Shown here piece by piece: positions 1 through 7,860 of a DNA stretch of 64,000 bases. The DNA comes from Bacteroidota bacterium (GTDB taxonomy: Bacteria; Bacteroidota; Bacteroidia; Chitinophagales; BACL12). The notes under the pieces were generated by a model. It worked only from the letters and a program-made list of their open reading frames with translations. It had not been told where the DNA came from and searched no databases. Within the stretch, counting starts at the first letter, position 1. Every line of letters begins with the position of its first letter. The DNA is taken from positions 744,001 to 808,000 of the forward strand of contig JADKEK010000001.1 in the NCBI GenBank assembly GCA_016718035.1, given 5' to 3'. Position numbers and translations under genes: made by a program.

Positions 1-1004
1 ACACCTATTAATCGGATTAATACACGACGGTCGTATAGTTTATCGAATAAATCTTTTACGAGTTTTATTAATGTATGATCGGCCGAAGTATAGGGGATAC
101 GCAGTTGTTTGGTATGCGTTTCGAAATCGGAATAACGGATTTTTACCGCAACATTGGAAGTCAGTTTATTTTCCTTACGCAACTGATACGCCAGGCGCTC
201 AGTCATGCCGGCCAAAATTGTTTTCATCCTCTTCACATCAATAGTATCATTTTCAAATGTTTCTTCACTCGAAATTGATTTGCGTTCTGTGTAAGGTGTT
301 ACCGGTGAATTATCAATACCATTTGCTTTTTTCCAGATTGATTTGCCATTTTCCCCCAGAATATTATCCATAATTTCCAGCGGCATTTCCTGCACTGTTT
401 TAATTTTTACAATGCCCATTTTGCGCAACAACTGAGCAGTAACTTCTCCAACCATCGGAATTTTTCGGACCGATAAAGGTGCCAGAAATGATTTCTCAAT
501 ACCATATTCAATTTTGAGGTGATTATTCGGCTTTGCTTCTCCCGTTGCCACCTTCGAAACAGTTTTATTTTCCGATAACCCAAAGGAGAGGGGAAGCCCT
601 GTTTCTTTTATTACCCTGTTCCGCAGTTCCTGCACATAAGTATAAGTCCCAAAAAACTTATCCATGCCCGTCATGTCGATATAAAACTCATCAATCGACG
701 ATTTTTCATACAAAGGCACCTTCTCATGAATAATCTCCGTAACCATATTCGAATATTTCGAATAATGCTCATAATCGCCACGAACTATAATCGCCTCCGG
801 ACATAACATCTTAGCCTGCCGCATCGGCATTGCCGAATGAACCCCAAACGCCCTCGCTTCATAACTACACGATGCCACCACAGCCCGGTCGCCCGTTCCT
901 CCAACCAATACCGGCTTATGCATTAAACGCGAATCTTTTAATCGCTCCACCGAAACAAAAAAGGTGTCTAAATCCATATGCACCACCACACGATCAACTC
1001 CCAT
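1..1004 (-). CDS. dinB: DNA polymerase IV (Y-family translesion polymerase), 3' end cut by window edge
   Basis: Y-family polymerase that copies past damaged bases. About 334 residues are present and the C-terminal part lies beyond the left edge. The N-terminus carries the catalytic block HMDLDTFF (D11, with the F15/F16 steric-gate position), and SSIDEFYID supplies the second acidic pair (D105, E106). The little-finger region begins near residue 230. The ATG at 1004 is preceded by a strong GGAGG ribosome-binding site, uncommon in this phylum, which fixes the start. No other gene shares its direction here. Upstream lies a TAnnTTTG promoter packed with TGTCA half-sites, suggesting repressor control such as a damage response; that part is inference. 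No frameshift seen. Confidence 0.93.
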   Translation of the reverse strand, partial: MGVDRVVVHMDLDTFFVSVERLKDSRLMHKPVLVGGTGDRAVVASCSYEARAFGVHSAMPMRQAKMLCPEAIIVRGDYEHYSKYSNMVTEIIHEKVPLYEKSSIDEFYIDMTGMDKFFGTYTYVQELRNRVIKETGLPLSFGLSENKTVSKVATGEAKPNNHLKIEYGIEKSFLAPLSVRKIPMVGEVTAQLLRKMGIVKIKTVQEMPLEIMDNILGENGKSIWKKANGIDNSPVTPYTERKSISSEETFENDTIDVKRMKTILAGMTERLAYQLRKENKLTSNVAVKIRYSDFETHTKQLRIPYTSADHTLIKLVKDLFDKLYDRRVLIRLIG

Positions 1005-1026
1005 AATGACCTCCAACTTTGAAAGT

Positions 1027-1059
1027 CAAATATAATGACATTTTGTTGACATTTTCAAA
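1027..1059 (-). promoter_or_regulatory. Putative dinB promoter with embedded TGTCA operator half-sites
   Basis: Read on the minus strand, TTTG (1056-1059) is followed after 21 nt by TATATTTG (1027-1034), matching the Bacteroidota -33 TTTG / -7 TAnnTTTG consensus. The spacer holds two AAAATGTCA copies 11 bp apart (1036-1044 and 1047-1055), with further GTCA/TGAC half-sites at 1025, 1066 and in the palindrome GTCATTTAAAATGAC (1106-1120). The arrangement looks like an operator overlapping the promoter. Confidence 0.5.
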
Positions 1060-1164
1060 TAAATTGTCAATTAAACTTACAAAATGTTGTATTTATTCGC
1101 TAAAAGTCATTTAAAATGACAACCATTAAAACCATAGTAGTTGATTTTTGGAAGGAATTCAAAC

Positions 1165-1506
1165 AAAATAATGTCACCCCTAACGGGGTTAAGTGTGTCG
1201 ATGGATGACACTGTGATGTTAAAATAATGTCACCCCTAACGGGGTTAAGCTTGCTGATTGATGACATTGTGGCTTAAAATAATCCAACCTTACCTGGTCT
1301 GGAGGTAAACCAAAGGGTGGAGCCTGTATATGGATAGCATAGCTGGTAAAACAAGGTCACCACAAGGGGTTTAAATTTGTCAATGGAGAGCATTGCTTTA
1401 TCAACTAACTAAAGTAACGAAAACCAAACCCCGCTAGGGGGTGACATTATTTTAACAGAATACCAATGCACCGATAAACCAAACCCCGCTAGGGGTGACA
1501 TTATTT
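1165..1506. repeat. Cluster of direct and inverted palindromic repeats (REP/BIME-like)
   Basis: This fills most of the 642-bp gap between dinB and ald. Two ~56-bp direct units start at 1165 and 1221, each with AATGTCACCCCTAACGGGGT, whose ACCCC/GGGGT arms can form a hairpin. Degenerate units start near 1276 (with its own TTACCT/AGGTAA hairpin, 1290-1308) and near 1348. Two further units face the other way (about 1422-1458 and 1477-1506, core CCCCGCTAGGGGTGACATTA). No gene is seen in the gap. Confidence 0.7.
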
Positions 1507-1646
1507 TTTCTCCGAATTCAATTAATAACCGAAATAATTATGGTAACAAATCACCGTATAACATATTACACAGCAGTGCTTGTTTGCTTCATTAAGCAAT
1601 TAGAAAATTTCATACTATAAACCTAATTAGAAAGAATTACCTCAAC

Positions 1647-2876
1647 CTACATCGAACTCGTAATGAGTAAATTAATGTCGGTGAATTTTAAACCCATTTT
1701 CTGACCGAGATACTGATTAGTCAAATGCCCTTTGTAGATATAAACCCCATGGCGAACTCCGGGCAATACACGGATAAGATTTTCCAATCCGCCATATTCG
1801 TTAAATTGCATTAATGTACTGGCAGTAATATTACTAATCGCATAACTGGCAGTGCGAGGCACACGCGAGGCTATATTAGGCACACAATAATGTATGACAT
1901 CATGTTTAATAAAAGTAGGCTGATCATGCGTAGTAACTTCACTGGTTTCTATACATCCACCCTGGTCGATACTTACATCAATAATTACACTGCCGGGTTT
2001 CATTTCCTGCACCATAGCCTCGGTGACAATAACAGGCGAACGACCATTTTCGGAATGTATGGCGCCAACTACCACATCGGCAGTTCTGATGTCATTTAAT
2101 AAACGACGATTATTAATTACAGAAGTATAAAAACGTTCACCAATATTATTTTGCAAGCGTGAAAGTTTATATACGTTATTATCATAAATTTTTACCGTTG
2201 CACCCAAACCTAAAGCAGCACGAGTAGCAAATTCTCCAACAACACCTGCACCTAAAATAAGTACCTGCGTAGGCGGTATTCCGGATAAACCTCCTAATAA
2301 ATAACCACGACCATGAACGGCATCAGCCAATAATTCACTTGCAATTAATATAGCACTGCTACCGGCAATTTCACTCATACATCGCACAAAGGCGTATGTA
2401 TTACTTTCATCTTTTATATATTCAAAAGCAAGTGCAGTTACTTGTTTTTTTGATAACTCATTAATGATTTCTTTTTTTAATGTAGGAAGATGTAATGGAG
2501 AAATTAATATTTGTCCGTGTTTAAACAAACTCATTTCATCTTCGGTAGGTGGGGTTACTTTTAAAATGATATCAGCTTCAAAAACTTGTTTTCTATCATA
2601 ATAAATTTGCGCTCCGGCTTCACTATAATCTTTGTCGCTAAAACGCGCTCCTTCACCGGCTTTGGTTTCTATTACTATTCGGTGACCTTGTGCAACCAAA
2701 GTTTCAACACTATCCGGGGTTAACGGAACCCTGTTTTCCTGAAACGCAATTTCACGTGGTATGCCAATAAATAACCGTTGTTTTTTATTGTCCACTTCAG
2801 CATATTTTTCCAATGTTTGTAGCCCGGCAGCCGCTGCCAGTTCCGAAATGATAGATTTAGGGGTCTGCTCACTCAT
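1647..2876 (-). CDS. ald: Alanine dehydrogenase
   Basis: NAD-dependent oxidative deamination of L-alanine to pyruvate and ammonia, in the cytoplasm. The 409-residue protein has the N-terminal AlaDH/PNT domain (IGIPREIAFQENRVPLTPDSV, near residue 38; conserved substrate-binding region) and the NAD-binding Rossmann core with VLILGAGVVGEFATRAALGLG near 205-225. The C-terminal part carries the GSVIIDVSIDQGGCIET block. Length matches the long Bacteroidota form, which has an N-terminal extension of about 30 residues compared with the classic 370-residue enzyme. It is the last gene of a likely tsaE-membrane protein-ald unit, starting 20 nt after the previous stop. NAD(P) transhydrogenase alpha subunit is a related alternative, but no beta subunit follows. 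Confidence 0.85.
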   Translation of the reverse strand: MSEQTPKSIISELAAAAGLQTLEKYAEVDNKKQRLFIGIPREIAFQENRVPLTPDSVETLVAQGHRIVIETKAGEGARFSDKDYSEAGAQIYYDRKQVFEADIILKVTPPTEDEMSLFKHGQILISPLHLPTLKKEIINELSKKQVTALAFEYIKDESNTYAFVRCMSEIAGSSAILIASELLADAVHGRGYLLGGLSGIPPTQVLILGAGVVGEFATRAALGLGATVKIYDNNVYKLSRLQNNIGERFYTSVINNRRLLNDIRTADVVVGAIHSENGRSPVIVTEAMVQEMKPGSVIIDVSIDQGGCIETSEVTTHDQPTFIKHDVIHYCVPNIASRVPRTASYAISNITASTLMQFNEYGGLENLIRVLPGVRHGVYIYKGHLTNQYLGQKMGLKFTDINLLITSSM

Positions 2877-2896
2877 GTTTTAAAGATACAATAAAT

Positions 2897-3385
2897 TTAT
2901 TTTCTACCAATTGGTAAACGTTCCAGCTGTTTAATTTTTTTGCGTGTGAAATACAGCACCAACAATCCAATTACACCAAAGCTGCAATCGATAAGTTGGT
3001 GTTCAAAAGGAATATTCCGAATGGGGCCGAAAATAAAAGCAACAGGAAATATGATAACACAACTCCACATGGCCCATTCAATAATCCAAATGTTTTTAAT
3101 AGGATCCTTGTATACACCGATAAATAATAGGGCTATAACGATATGCGCATAAGCAAGCCAGTCAATCCCGTAAATAATAAATGGGTATTGTTTTTCAGTT
3201 GCTGTCAAACCCTCAAGCACTCCTTGCATCCAAATAACCATCCATGAAGGAAACATATTATCGTGCGCTAATAACCAAGTTAATTCACTAATTAATGGAA
3301 TAGCGGTAATGCCCGCAAACAATAACCCAAACATGAAAAAAAGTATCAGCATTCTTATTTGTCGTAACACTTTTTTCGCTTCCAT
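2897..3385 (-). CDS. Small integral membrane protein of unknown function
   Basis: A 162-residue protein with about four hydrophobic helices (near residues 12-32, 72-90, 100-120 and 132-147) and a basic C-terminus (RKKIKQLERLPIGRK). I do not recognise a catalytic motif. It begins 11 nt after the tsaE stop and ends 20 nt before ald, so the three are probably co-transcribed. The neighbourhood gives little hint of function. The gene is well supported by its tight spacing and the good membrane-protein composition. Confidence 0.75.
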   Translation of the reverse strand: MEAKKVLRQIRMLILFFMFGLLFAGITAIPLISELTWLLAHDNMFPSWMVIWMQGVLEGLTATEKQYPFIIYGIDWLAYAHIVIALLFIGVYKDPIKNIWIIEWAMWSCVIIFPVAFIFGPIRNIPFEHQLIDCSFGVIGLLVLYFTRKKIKQLERLPIGRK

Positions 3386-3396
3386 AATTTTTATTA

Positions 3397-3828
3397 TTAA
3401 TTGATATTATTCCAACTTACCTGGATTTTTCTTTCCTGTGCAGCAATTGTAGTAATATGTATTTGCACAAATTGATAATCTTCAAAAATCGGTTCAATAA
3501 TTTCCGGCCATTCTATAAATACGTAATCGTTGTTTTCAAGATATTCGATAAACCCAATCTCTTGTAATTCGGCAGGATTGTTAATACGAAATAAATCGAA
3601 ATGAAAAATTTTCGACTTACCTGTATATTCATTTACGATAGAAAAAGTAGGTGAGGAGGTAGGTTCTGTTACGCCCAATGTCGAACAAATTGTTTTTATA
3701 AAAGTAGTTTTACCGGCTCCCATTTGGCCATAAAATGCAATTTTTTTTAATGGGGAGATGGCATTTATAAGCTCCTCCGCAATTTGCGGTAAATCATCAA
3801 CACTGTGCGATAGCCATGTTTGTTCCAC
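3397..3828 (-). CDS. tsaE: tRNA threonylcarbamoyladenosine biosynthesis ATPase TsaE
   Basis: P-loop ATPase that assists TsaB/TsaD in making t6A37 on ANN-decoding tRNAs. The 143-residue protein has Walker A GQMGAGKTTFIK (residues about 34-45), the family block TSSPTFSIVNEY just after it, and FHFDLFRI followed by EIGFIEYLENNDYVFIEWPE, the latter typical of TsaE. The start is a GTG at 3826-3828; no in-frame ATG lies nearby upstream. It follows porX on the same strand after 83 nt containing a strong hairpin, so it may have its own promoter. Confidence 0.92.
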   Translation of the reverse strand: MEQTWLSHSVDDLPQIAEELINAISPLKKIAFYGQMGAGKTTFIKTICSTLGVTEPTSSPTFSIVNEYTGKSKIFHFDLFRINNPAELQEIGFIEYLENNDYVFIEWPEIIEPIFEDYQFVQIHITTIAAQERKIQVSWNNIN

Positions 3829-3836
3829 GGGGTAAA

Positions 3837-3875
3837 ATTAAAATAATCATGGCATATTACCATGATTATTTTAAT
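3837..3875 (-). terminator. Perfect 16-bp hairpin between porX and tsaE
   Basis: Arms 3837-3852 and 3860-3875 are perfect complements with a 7-nt loop. On the minus strand it follows the porX stop by 36 nt and the descending arm runs into a U-rich TTTTAATTTT stretch, fitting an intrinsic terminator for porX just upstream of tsaE. An attenuator or RNA-stabilising role is also possible. Confidence 0.55.
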
Positions 3876-3911
3876 AAAATTGAACTTATTATTTTACAAA
3901 AAGTGAATTAT

Positions 3912-5465
3912 TTAAAAACTTTCAAAAACAGCAAATGGCACTATCATTTCTTCCAAACTTACACCACCATGTTGAAAGGTATTTTTGAAGTAATTAACGT
4001 AGTAATTGTAATTATTAGGATACGCAAAAAAACAATCTTCTTTAGCAAAAATAAATGTACTGCTGATATGCTGTTTAGGTAAACAAGCATCTCCCGGGTT
4101 TTTCACTTCAAATACATCTTTTTTATTGAACTGTAAATTTTTACCGCTTTTGTATCGCAAATTGGTTGTGGTATTTCTATCAGCAACAACTTTACTTGGT
4201 GTATTTACACGAATTGTTCCATGATCGGTGGTAATAATAATACGCACTTTCTTTTCCGCCAATTTCCGTAACGCATTATATAAAGGCGAATGATCAAACC
4301 ACGACCTGGTTAATGAACGATAGGCCGTTTCATCACTTGCCAATTCTTTTAATACTTCCATTTCTGTCCGTGCATGTGAAAGCATATCGACAAAATTGTA
4401 AACAATAGCATTAAAATCACTGGTCATTAAATTTAAAATATTCTCTTCAAGTTGTTTGCCTTCAGCGTGATTTAAAATTTTATGATAAGTATATTTAAAA
4501 TTTAATCGGTTGCGGACAATCTGGTCTTTTAAAAACTCTGGTTCCTGCATGTTTTTTCCACCTTCATCTTCATCATTTAACCATAATGAAGGCAACCTTT
4601 TTTCAATTTCGCTTGGCATCATTCCGGCAAATATGGCATTTCGCGCATATTGTGTAGCCGTTGGTAAAATACTATAAAAATAATCTTCCGATTTTAGCTT
4701 AAACGACTCAGAAATCATTGGCTCAATTATTTTCCATTGGTCGAAGCGTAAGTTATCAATCAATATAAAAAACGTAGGCACTTTATCGGTCATCAATGGA
4801 AATACTTTTTCCGTTAATAAATTGTGCGACATCACCGGCCCTTTTGTTTTGCCGTTTACCCAATTGATATAATTTTTATCAATAAATTTTCCAAATTCAA
4901 CATTGGCTTCAGCCTTTTGTGAGGTAAGCACCTCTTTCATATTGGTAGCACCGGTTTTATCTAATTGAATTTCCCAGTGCACTAATTTTTTATAAATATC
5001 GAACCACTGCTCAGCATCCAATGCATCCTGCAAAGTGAAAAATATTTTTTGAAATTCTTTCTGATAATTACTATCGGTTTTTTCGGAAACTAAACGTTTA
5101 TTGTCTACAATTTTTTTAATTGCAAGTAAAATTTGTTGCGACTTAACCGGTTTAATCAAATAGTCGCTTATTTGCGAACCAATGGCTTCTTCCATTAAAC
5201 CTTCCGTTTCATTTTTTGTAATCATCACAATTGGAACTGAAGGCCGTTTTTCCTTAATCAATTGTAAGGTTTCAAGGCCGGATAAACCAGGCATACCCTC
5301 ATCTAAAAAAATCAAATCCACCTGTGGGTCGGTACATTTGTCTATGGCATCTTGTCCATTACTTACCGCAACAACATCATATCCTTTTTCTTCCAGAAAC
5401 AGAATTTGTGGTTTTAATAAATCAATCTCATCATCAGCCCATAAAATGGTTATATCATTCTTCAT
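3912..5465 (-). CDS. porX: Response regulator with PglZ domain, T9SS regulator PorX
   Basis: PorX is the cytoplasmic response regulator that, with the sensor PorY, controls type IX secretion genes in Bacteroidota. The 517-residue protein has a receiver domain (residues about 5-120; acidic pair D11/D12, phospho-acceptor D55 in LIFLDEGMPG, K at SDYLIKPVK) and no DNA-binding helix-turn-helix. Residues about 200-515 form the PglZ/alkaline-phosphatase superfamily domain, visible as FFILIDNLRFDQW, YNFVDMLSHARTEM and IIITTDHGTIRV, which carry the metal-binding Asp/His residues. It is divergent from the HD-hydrolase/lpx block. It fits the several T9SS cargo proteins in this window. No porY-type kinase lies beside it. 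Confidence 0.9.
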   Translation of the reverse strand: MKNDITILWADDEIDLLKPQILFLEEKGYDVVAVSNGQDAIDKCTDPQVDLIFLDEGMPGLSGLETLQLIKEKRPSVPIVMITKNETEGLMEEAIGSQISDYLIKPVKSQQILLAIKKIVDNKRLVSEKTDSNYQKEFQKIFFTLQDALDAEQWFDIYKKLVHWEIQLDKTGATNMKEVLTSQKAEANVEFGKFIDKNYINWVNGKTKGPVMSHNLLTEKVFPLMTDKVPTFFILIDNLRFDQWKIIEPMISESFKLKSEDYFYSILPTATQYARNAIFAGMMPSEIEKRLPSLWLNDEDEGGKNMQEPEFLKDQIVRNRLNFKYTYHKILNHAEGKQLEENILNLMTSDFNAIVYNFVDMLSHARTEMEVLKELASDETAYRSLTRSWFDHSPLYNALRKLAEKKVRIIITTDHGTIRVNTPSKVVADRNTTTNLRYKSGKNLQFNKKDVFEVKNPGDACLPKQHISSTFIFAKEDCFFAYPNNYNYYVNYFKNTFQHGGVSLEEMIVPFAVFESF

Positions 5466-5567
5466 AAATACAGTAATTTTGCAACGTTCAAATAAAATGC
5501 AAAGATAGGTGTATATCCGCTTTGCAACACTTCAAGGTAAGTAAAAACTAACTATAAACAACAAGTT

Positions 5568-6794
5568 TTGAATAAAAGAAAGATAATAAACGATCCGGTT
5601 TATGGTTTTATTACCATTCCCTACGAAATTATTTATGATATAGTAGAACACCCTTGGTTTCAACGTCTTCGCAGAATTCAACAATTAGGCCTAAGCCACT
5701 TGGTTTACCCGGGTGCAATTCATACGCGTTTTCACCACGCTTTAGGTGCTATGCATTTAATGGGCAAGGCCATAAACGTGTTGCGCACCAAAGGAAAAGA
5801 AATCACCGAAAAAGAAGCAGAAGCGGCTACAATCGCCATTTTGTTGCATGATATAGGTCACGGTCCATTTTCACATGCACTGGAAAAAACCATTTTAACC
5901 AATGTTCATCACGAAGAGCTGTCCATTTTGTTTATGCAAAAACTCAATCAACAGCTCAACAATAGACTCAGTCTGGCAATCGATATTTTCACGGGCAAAT
6001 ACCACAAAAAATTTCTGCATCAATTGGTGAGTAGTCAGTTGGATGTTGACCGACTCGATTATTTAACCCGAGACAGTTATTTTACGGGTGTGCATGAAGG
6101 AGTAATTGGTTACGACAGGCTTATCGAGATGATGGATGTAGAAAATGATGAGCTGGTAATCGAACAAAAAGGCATTTATTCGGTAGAAAAATTTATCATA
6201 GCACGAAGGGTGATGTATTGGCAGGTGTATTTGCACAAAACCGTGATTTGTGCAGAACAAATGCTCATCAAAACTTTGAAGCGGGCAAAGTATCTTGCAA
6301 AAAGCGGAACTCACCTTTTTGCTACCCCGGCACTCCATTTTTTTCTGTACCACGATGTTGAATTAAAAGATTTCAACACCAATGTTGAGTTGTTGGACAT
6401 GTATGCACACCTCGATGATACCGATATTTATGCTTCATTAAAAGAGTGGGAGCGTTGCGATGATAAGGTGCTTTCTTTCCTAAGCAGGGGAATTATCAAC
6501 CGTAAATTGTTCCGCATCGAACTTGAAAGTGAACCTATCAGTGCCCAGAAAATCAATAAAATCACTAGTTCTGTCAAATCGGCCTACAATATTCAGGATG
6601 AATTCGATTTGCAATACTATGTATTTAATGATGTTACTACCAACAGTGCCTATAATCTTGAAGCGAATAATATTAATATCAAACTTCGCTCAGGCAATGT
6701 TGTGGATGTCACCAGTGCGAGCGACCATCTCAACCTAGCAGCTTTGGCGGGTACCGTTGTAAAGCATTATATTTGCTACCCGAAAGAAAATTGA
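5568..6794 (+). CDS. HD-superfamily phosphohydrolase
   Basis: A 408-residue metal-dependent HD-domain phosphohydrolase of the dGTPase-like COG1078 group; the physiological substrate is not clear. The metal ligands are visible as RFHHALGAMHLM near residue 54, LLHDIGHGPFSHALE near 93-107 and SSQLDVDRLDYLTRDS near 156-171. Translation appears to begin at a TTG (5568), because the family start NKRKIINDPVYGF follows at once and no ATG fits. It is divergent from porX (about 100 bp between them) and lies 4 nt before lpxD, so it is probably the first gene of the lipid A operon. Confidence 0.85.
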   Translation: MNKRKIINDPVYGFITIPYEIIYDIVEHPWFQRLRRIQQLGLSHLVYPGAIHTRFHHALGAMHLMGKAINVLRTKGKEITEKEAEAATIAILLHDIGHGPFSHALEKTILTNVHHEELSILFMQKLNQQLNNRLSLAIDIFTGKYHKKFLHQLVSSQLDVDRLDYLTRDSYFTGVHEGVIGYDRLIEMMDVENDELVIEQKGIYSVEKFIIARRVMYWQVYLHKTVICAEQMLIKTLKRAKYLAKSGTHLFATPALHFFLYHDVELKDFNTNVELLDMYAHLDDTDIYASLKEWERCDDKVLSFLSRGIINRKLFRIELESEPISAQKINKITSSVKSAYNIQDEFDLQYYVFNDVTTNSAYNLEANNINIKLRSGNVVDVTSASDHLNLAALAGTVVKHYICYPKEN

Positions 6795-6798
6795 CCGA

Positions 6799-7842
6799 AT
6801 GGAGTTTACTGCACGCGAGCTATGCGACTTTTTACAAGGAACACTTGAAGGAGACCCGTTTGTAAAGGTGCATAAACCTGCCAAGATTGAAGAAGGAGTT
6901 GAAGGAGATGTTTGTTTTCTCGCCAATCCCAAATATATAGCCTACGCTTATACTACCAAAGCATCAGTTTTGATTGTTAATGAAGGTCAGGTTTTTGAAC
7001 AACCGGTTCAAGCAACTATCATCAGAGTTAAAGATGCCTATTCAAGTATAGCAATGGTTTTGGACCAATATAAGGTAATGAATAATGCCACAGGCAAACG
7101 AACAGTGGAACAATATACCGCAGTTTCGACGCTGGCTAAGATTGGTGAAAATGTCCATATTGGTGCATTTACTGTGGTGAGTGATGAGGCCGAAATTGGA
7201 AACGATACTTACATCCACCCAAATGTGTTTATTGGGTTGAGAGTGAAAATCGGCAAAAACACGACTATTTACCCCGGAGCAGTGCTTTTAGACGATTGTG
7301 TGATTGGTAATAATGTAATTATAGGTTCAGGCACAATTCTTGGCAGTGATGGCTTTGGCTTTGCACCACAACCTGATGGCACCTATAAAAAAGTTGCGCA
7401 AACCGGTAATGTGGTGATTGAGGACAATGTTGAAATTGGTGCAAATACCACTATCGACAGGGCAACAATGGGTTCTACCATTATCAGGAAAGGGGCAAAA
7501 CTGGACAACCTTATTCAAATTGCCCATAATGTTGAAATTGGAGAGAATACAGTTATTGCTGCTCAAACCGGGATTTCCGGAAGTACTAAAGTGGGCAAAA
7601 ATTGTATAGTTGGCGGTCAGGTTGGTATTGTAGGGCACATTACGATTGCCGACGGAACAAGAATAAATGCCCAAAGCGGGGTTTCAAAAAGTATAAAAGG
7701 TAATAATATCGCAGTTACCGGATCACCGGCATTTGAATATGCTGATAGTATGCGCAGTCAGGTTATTTACCGAAGATTGCCCGAACTAATGGAAAAATTA
7801 GCTGCACTGGAAGCAAAAATTAATGCTCTGGAAAATAAGTAA
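6799..7842 (+). CDS. lpxD: UDP-3-O-(3-hydroxyacyl)glucosamine N-acyltransferase LpxD
   Basis: Third enzyme of lipid A synthesis: transfers a 3-hydroxyacyl chain from ACP to the 2-amino group of UDP-3-O-acyl-glucosamine. The 347-residue protein has the N-terminal uridine-binding domain (residues about 1-100, with DVCFLANPKYIAYAYTTKA) and a left-handed beta-helix of hexapeptide repeats (about 105-310), including the LpxD signature GSDGFGFAPQPDGTYKKVAQ and the catalytic-His segment LIQIAHNVEIGENTVIA. A C-terminal helix ends the protein (LPELMEKLAALEAKINALE). It starts 4 nt after the HD gene and precedes lpxC by 18 nt. Confidence 0.96.
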   Translation: MEFTARELCDFLQGTLEGDPFVKVHKPAKIEEGVEGDVCFLANPKYIAYAYTTKASVLIVNEGQVFEQPVQATIIRVKDAYSSIAMVLDQYKVMNNATGKRTVEQYTAVSTLAKIGENVHIGAFTVVSDEAEIGNDTYIHPNVFIGLRVKIGKNTTIYPGAVLLDDCVIGNNVIIGSGTILGSDGFGFAPQPDGTYKKVAQTGNVVIEDNVEIGANTTIDRATMGSTIIRKGAKLDNLIQIAHNVEIGENTVIAAQTGISGSTKVGKNCIVGGQVGIVGHITIADGTRINAQSGVSKSIKGNNIAVTGSPAFEYADSMRSQVIYRRLPELMEKLAALEAKINALENK

Positions 7843-7860
7843 GATTTACATTCAAAGAAA

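Noticed and set aside
1165..1506. Possible CRISPR array
   Set aside because: The intervals between the repeats are themselves similar, unit number is low, and copies occur in both directions, unlike CRISPR.
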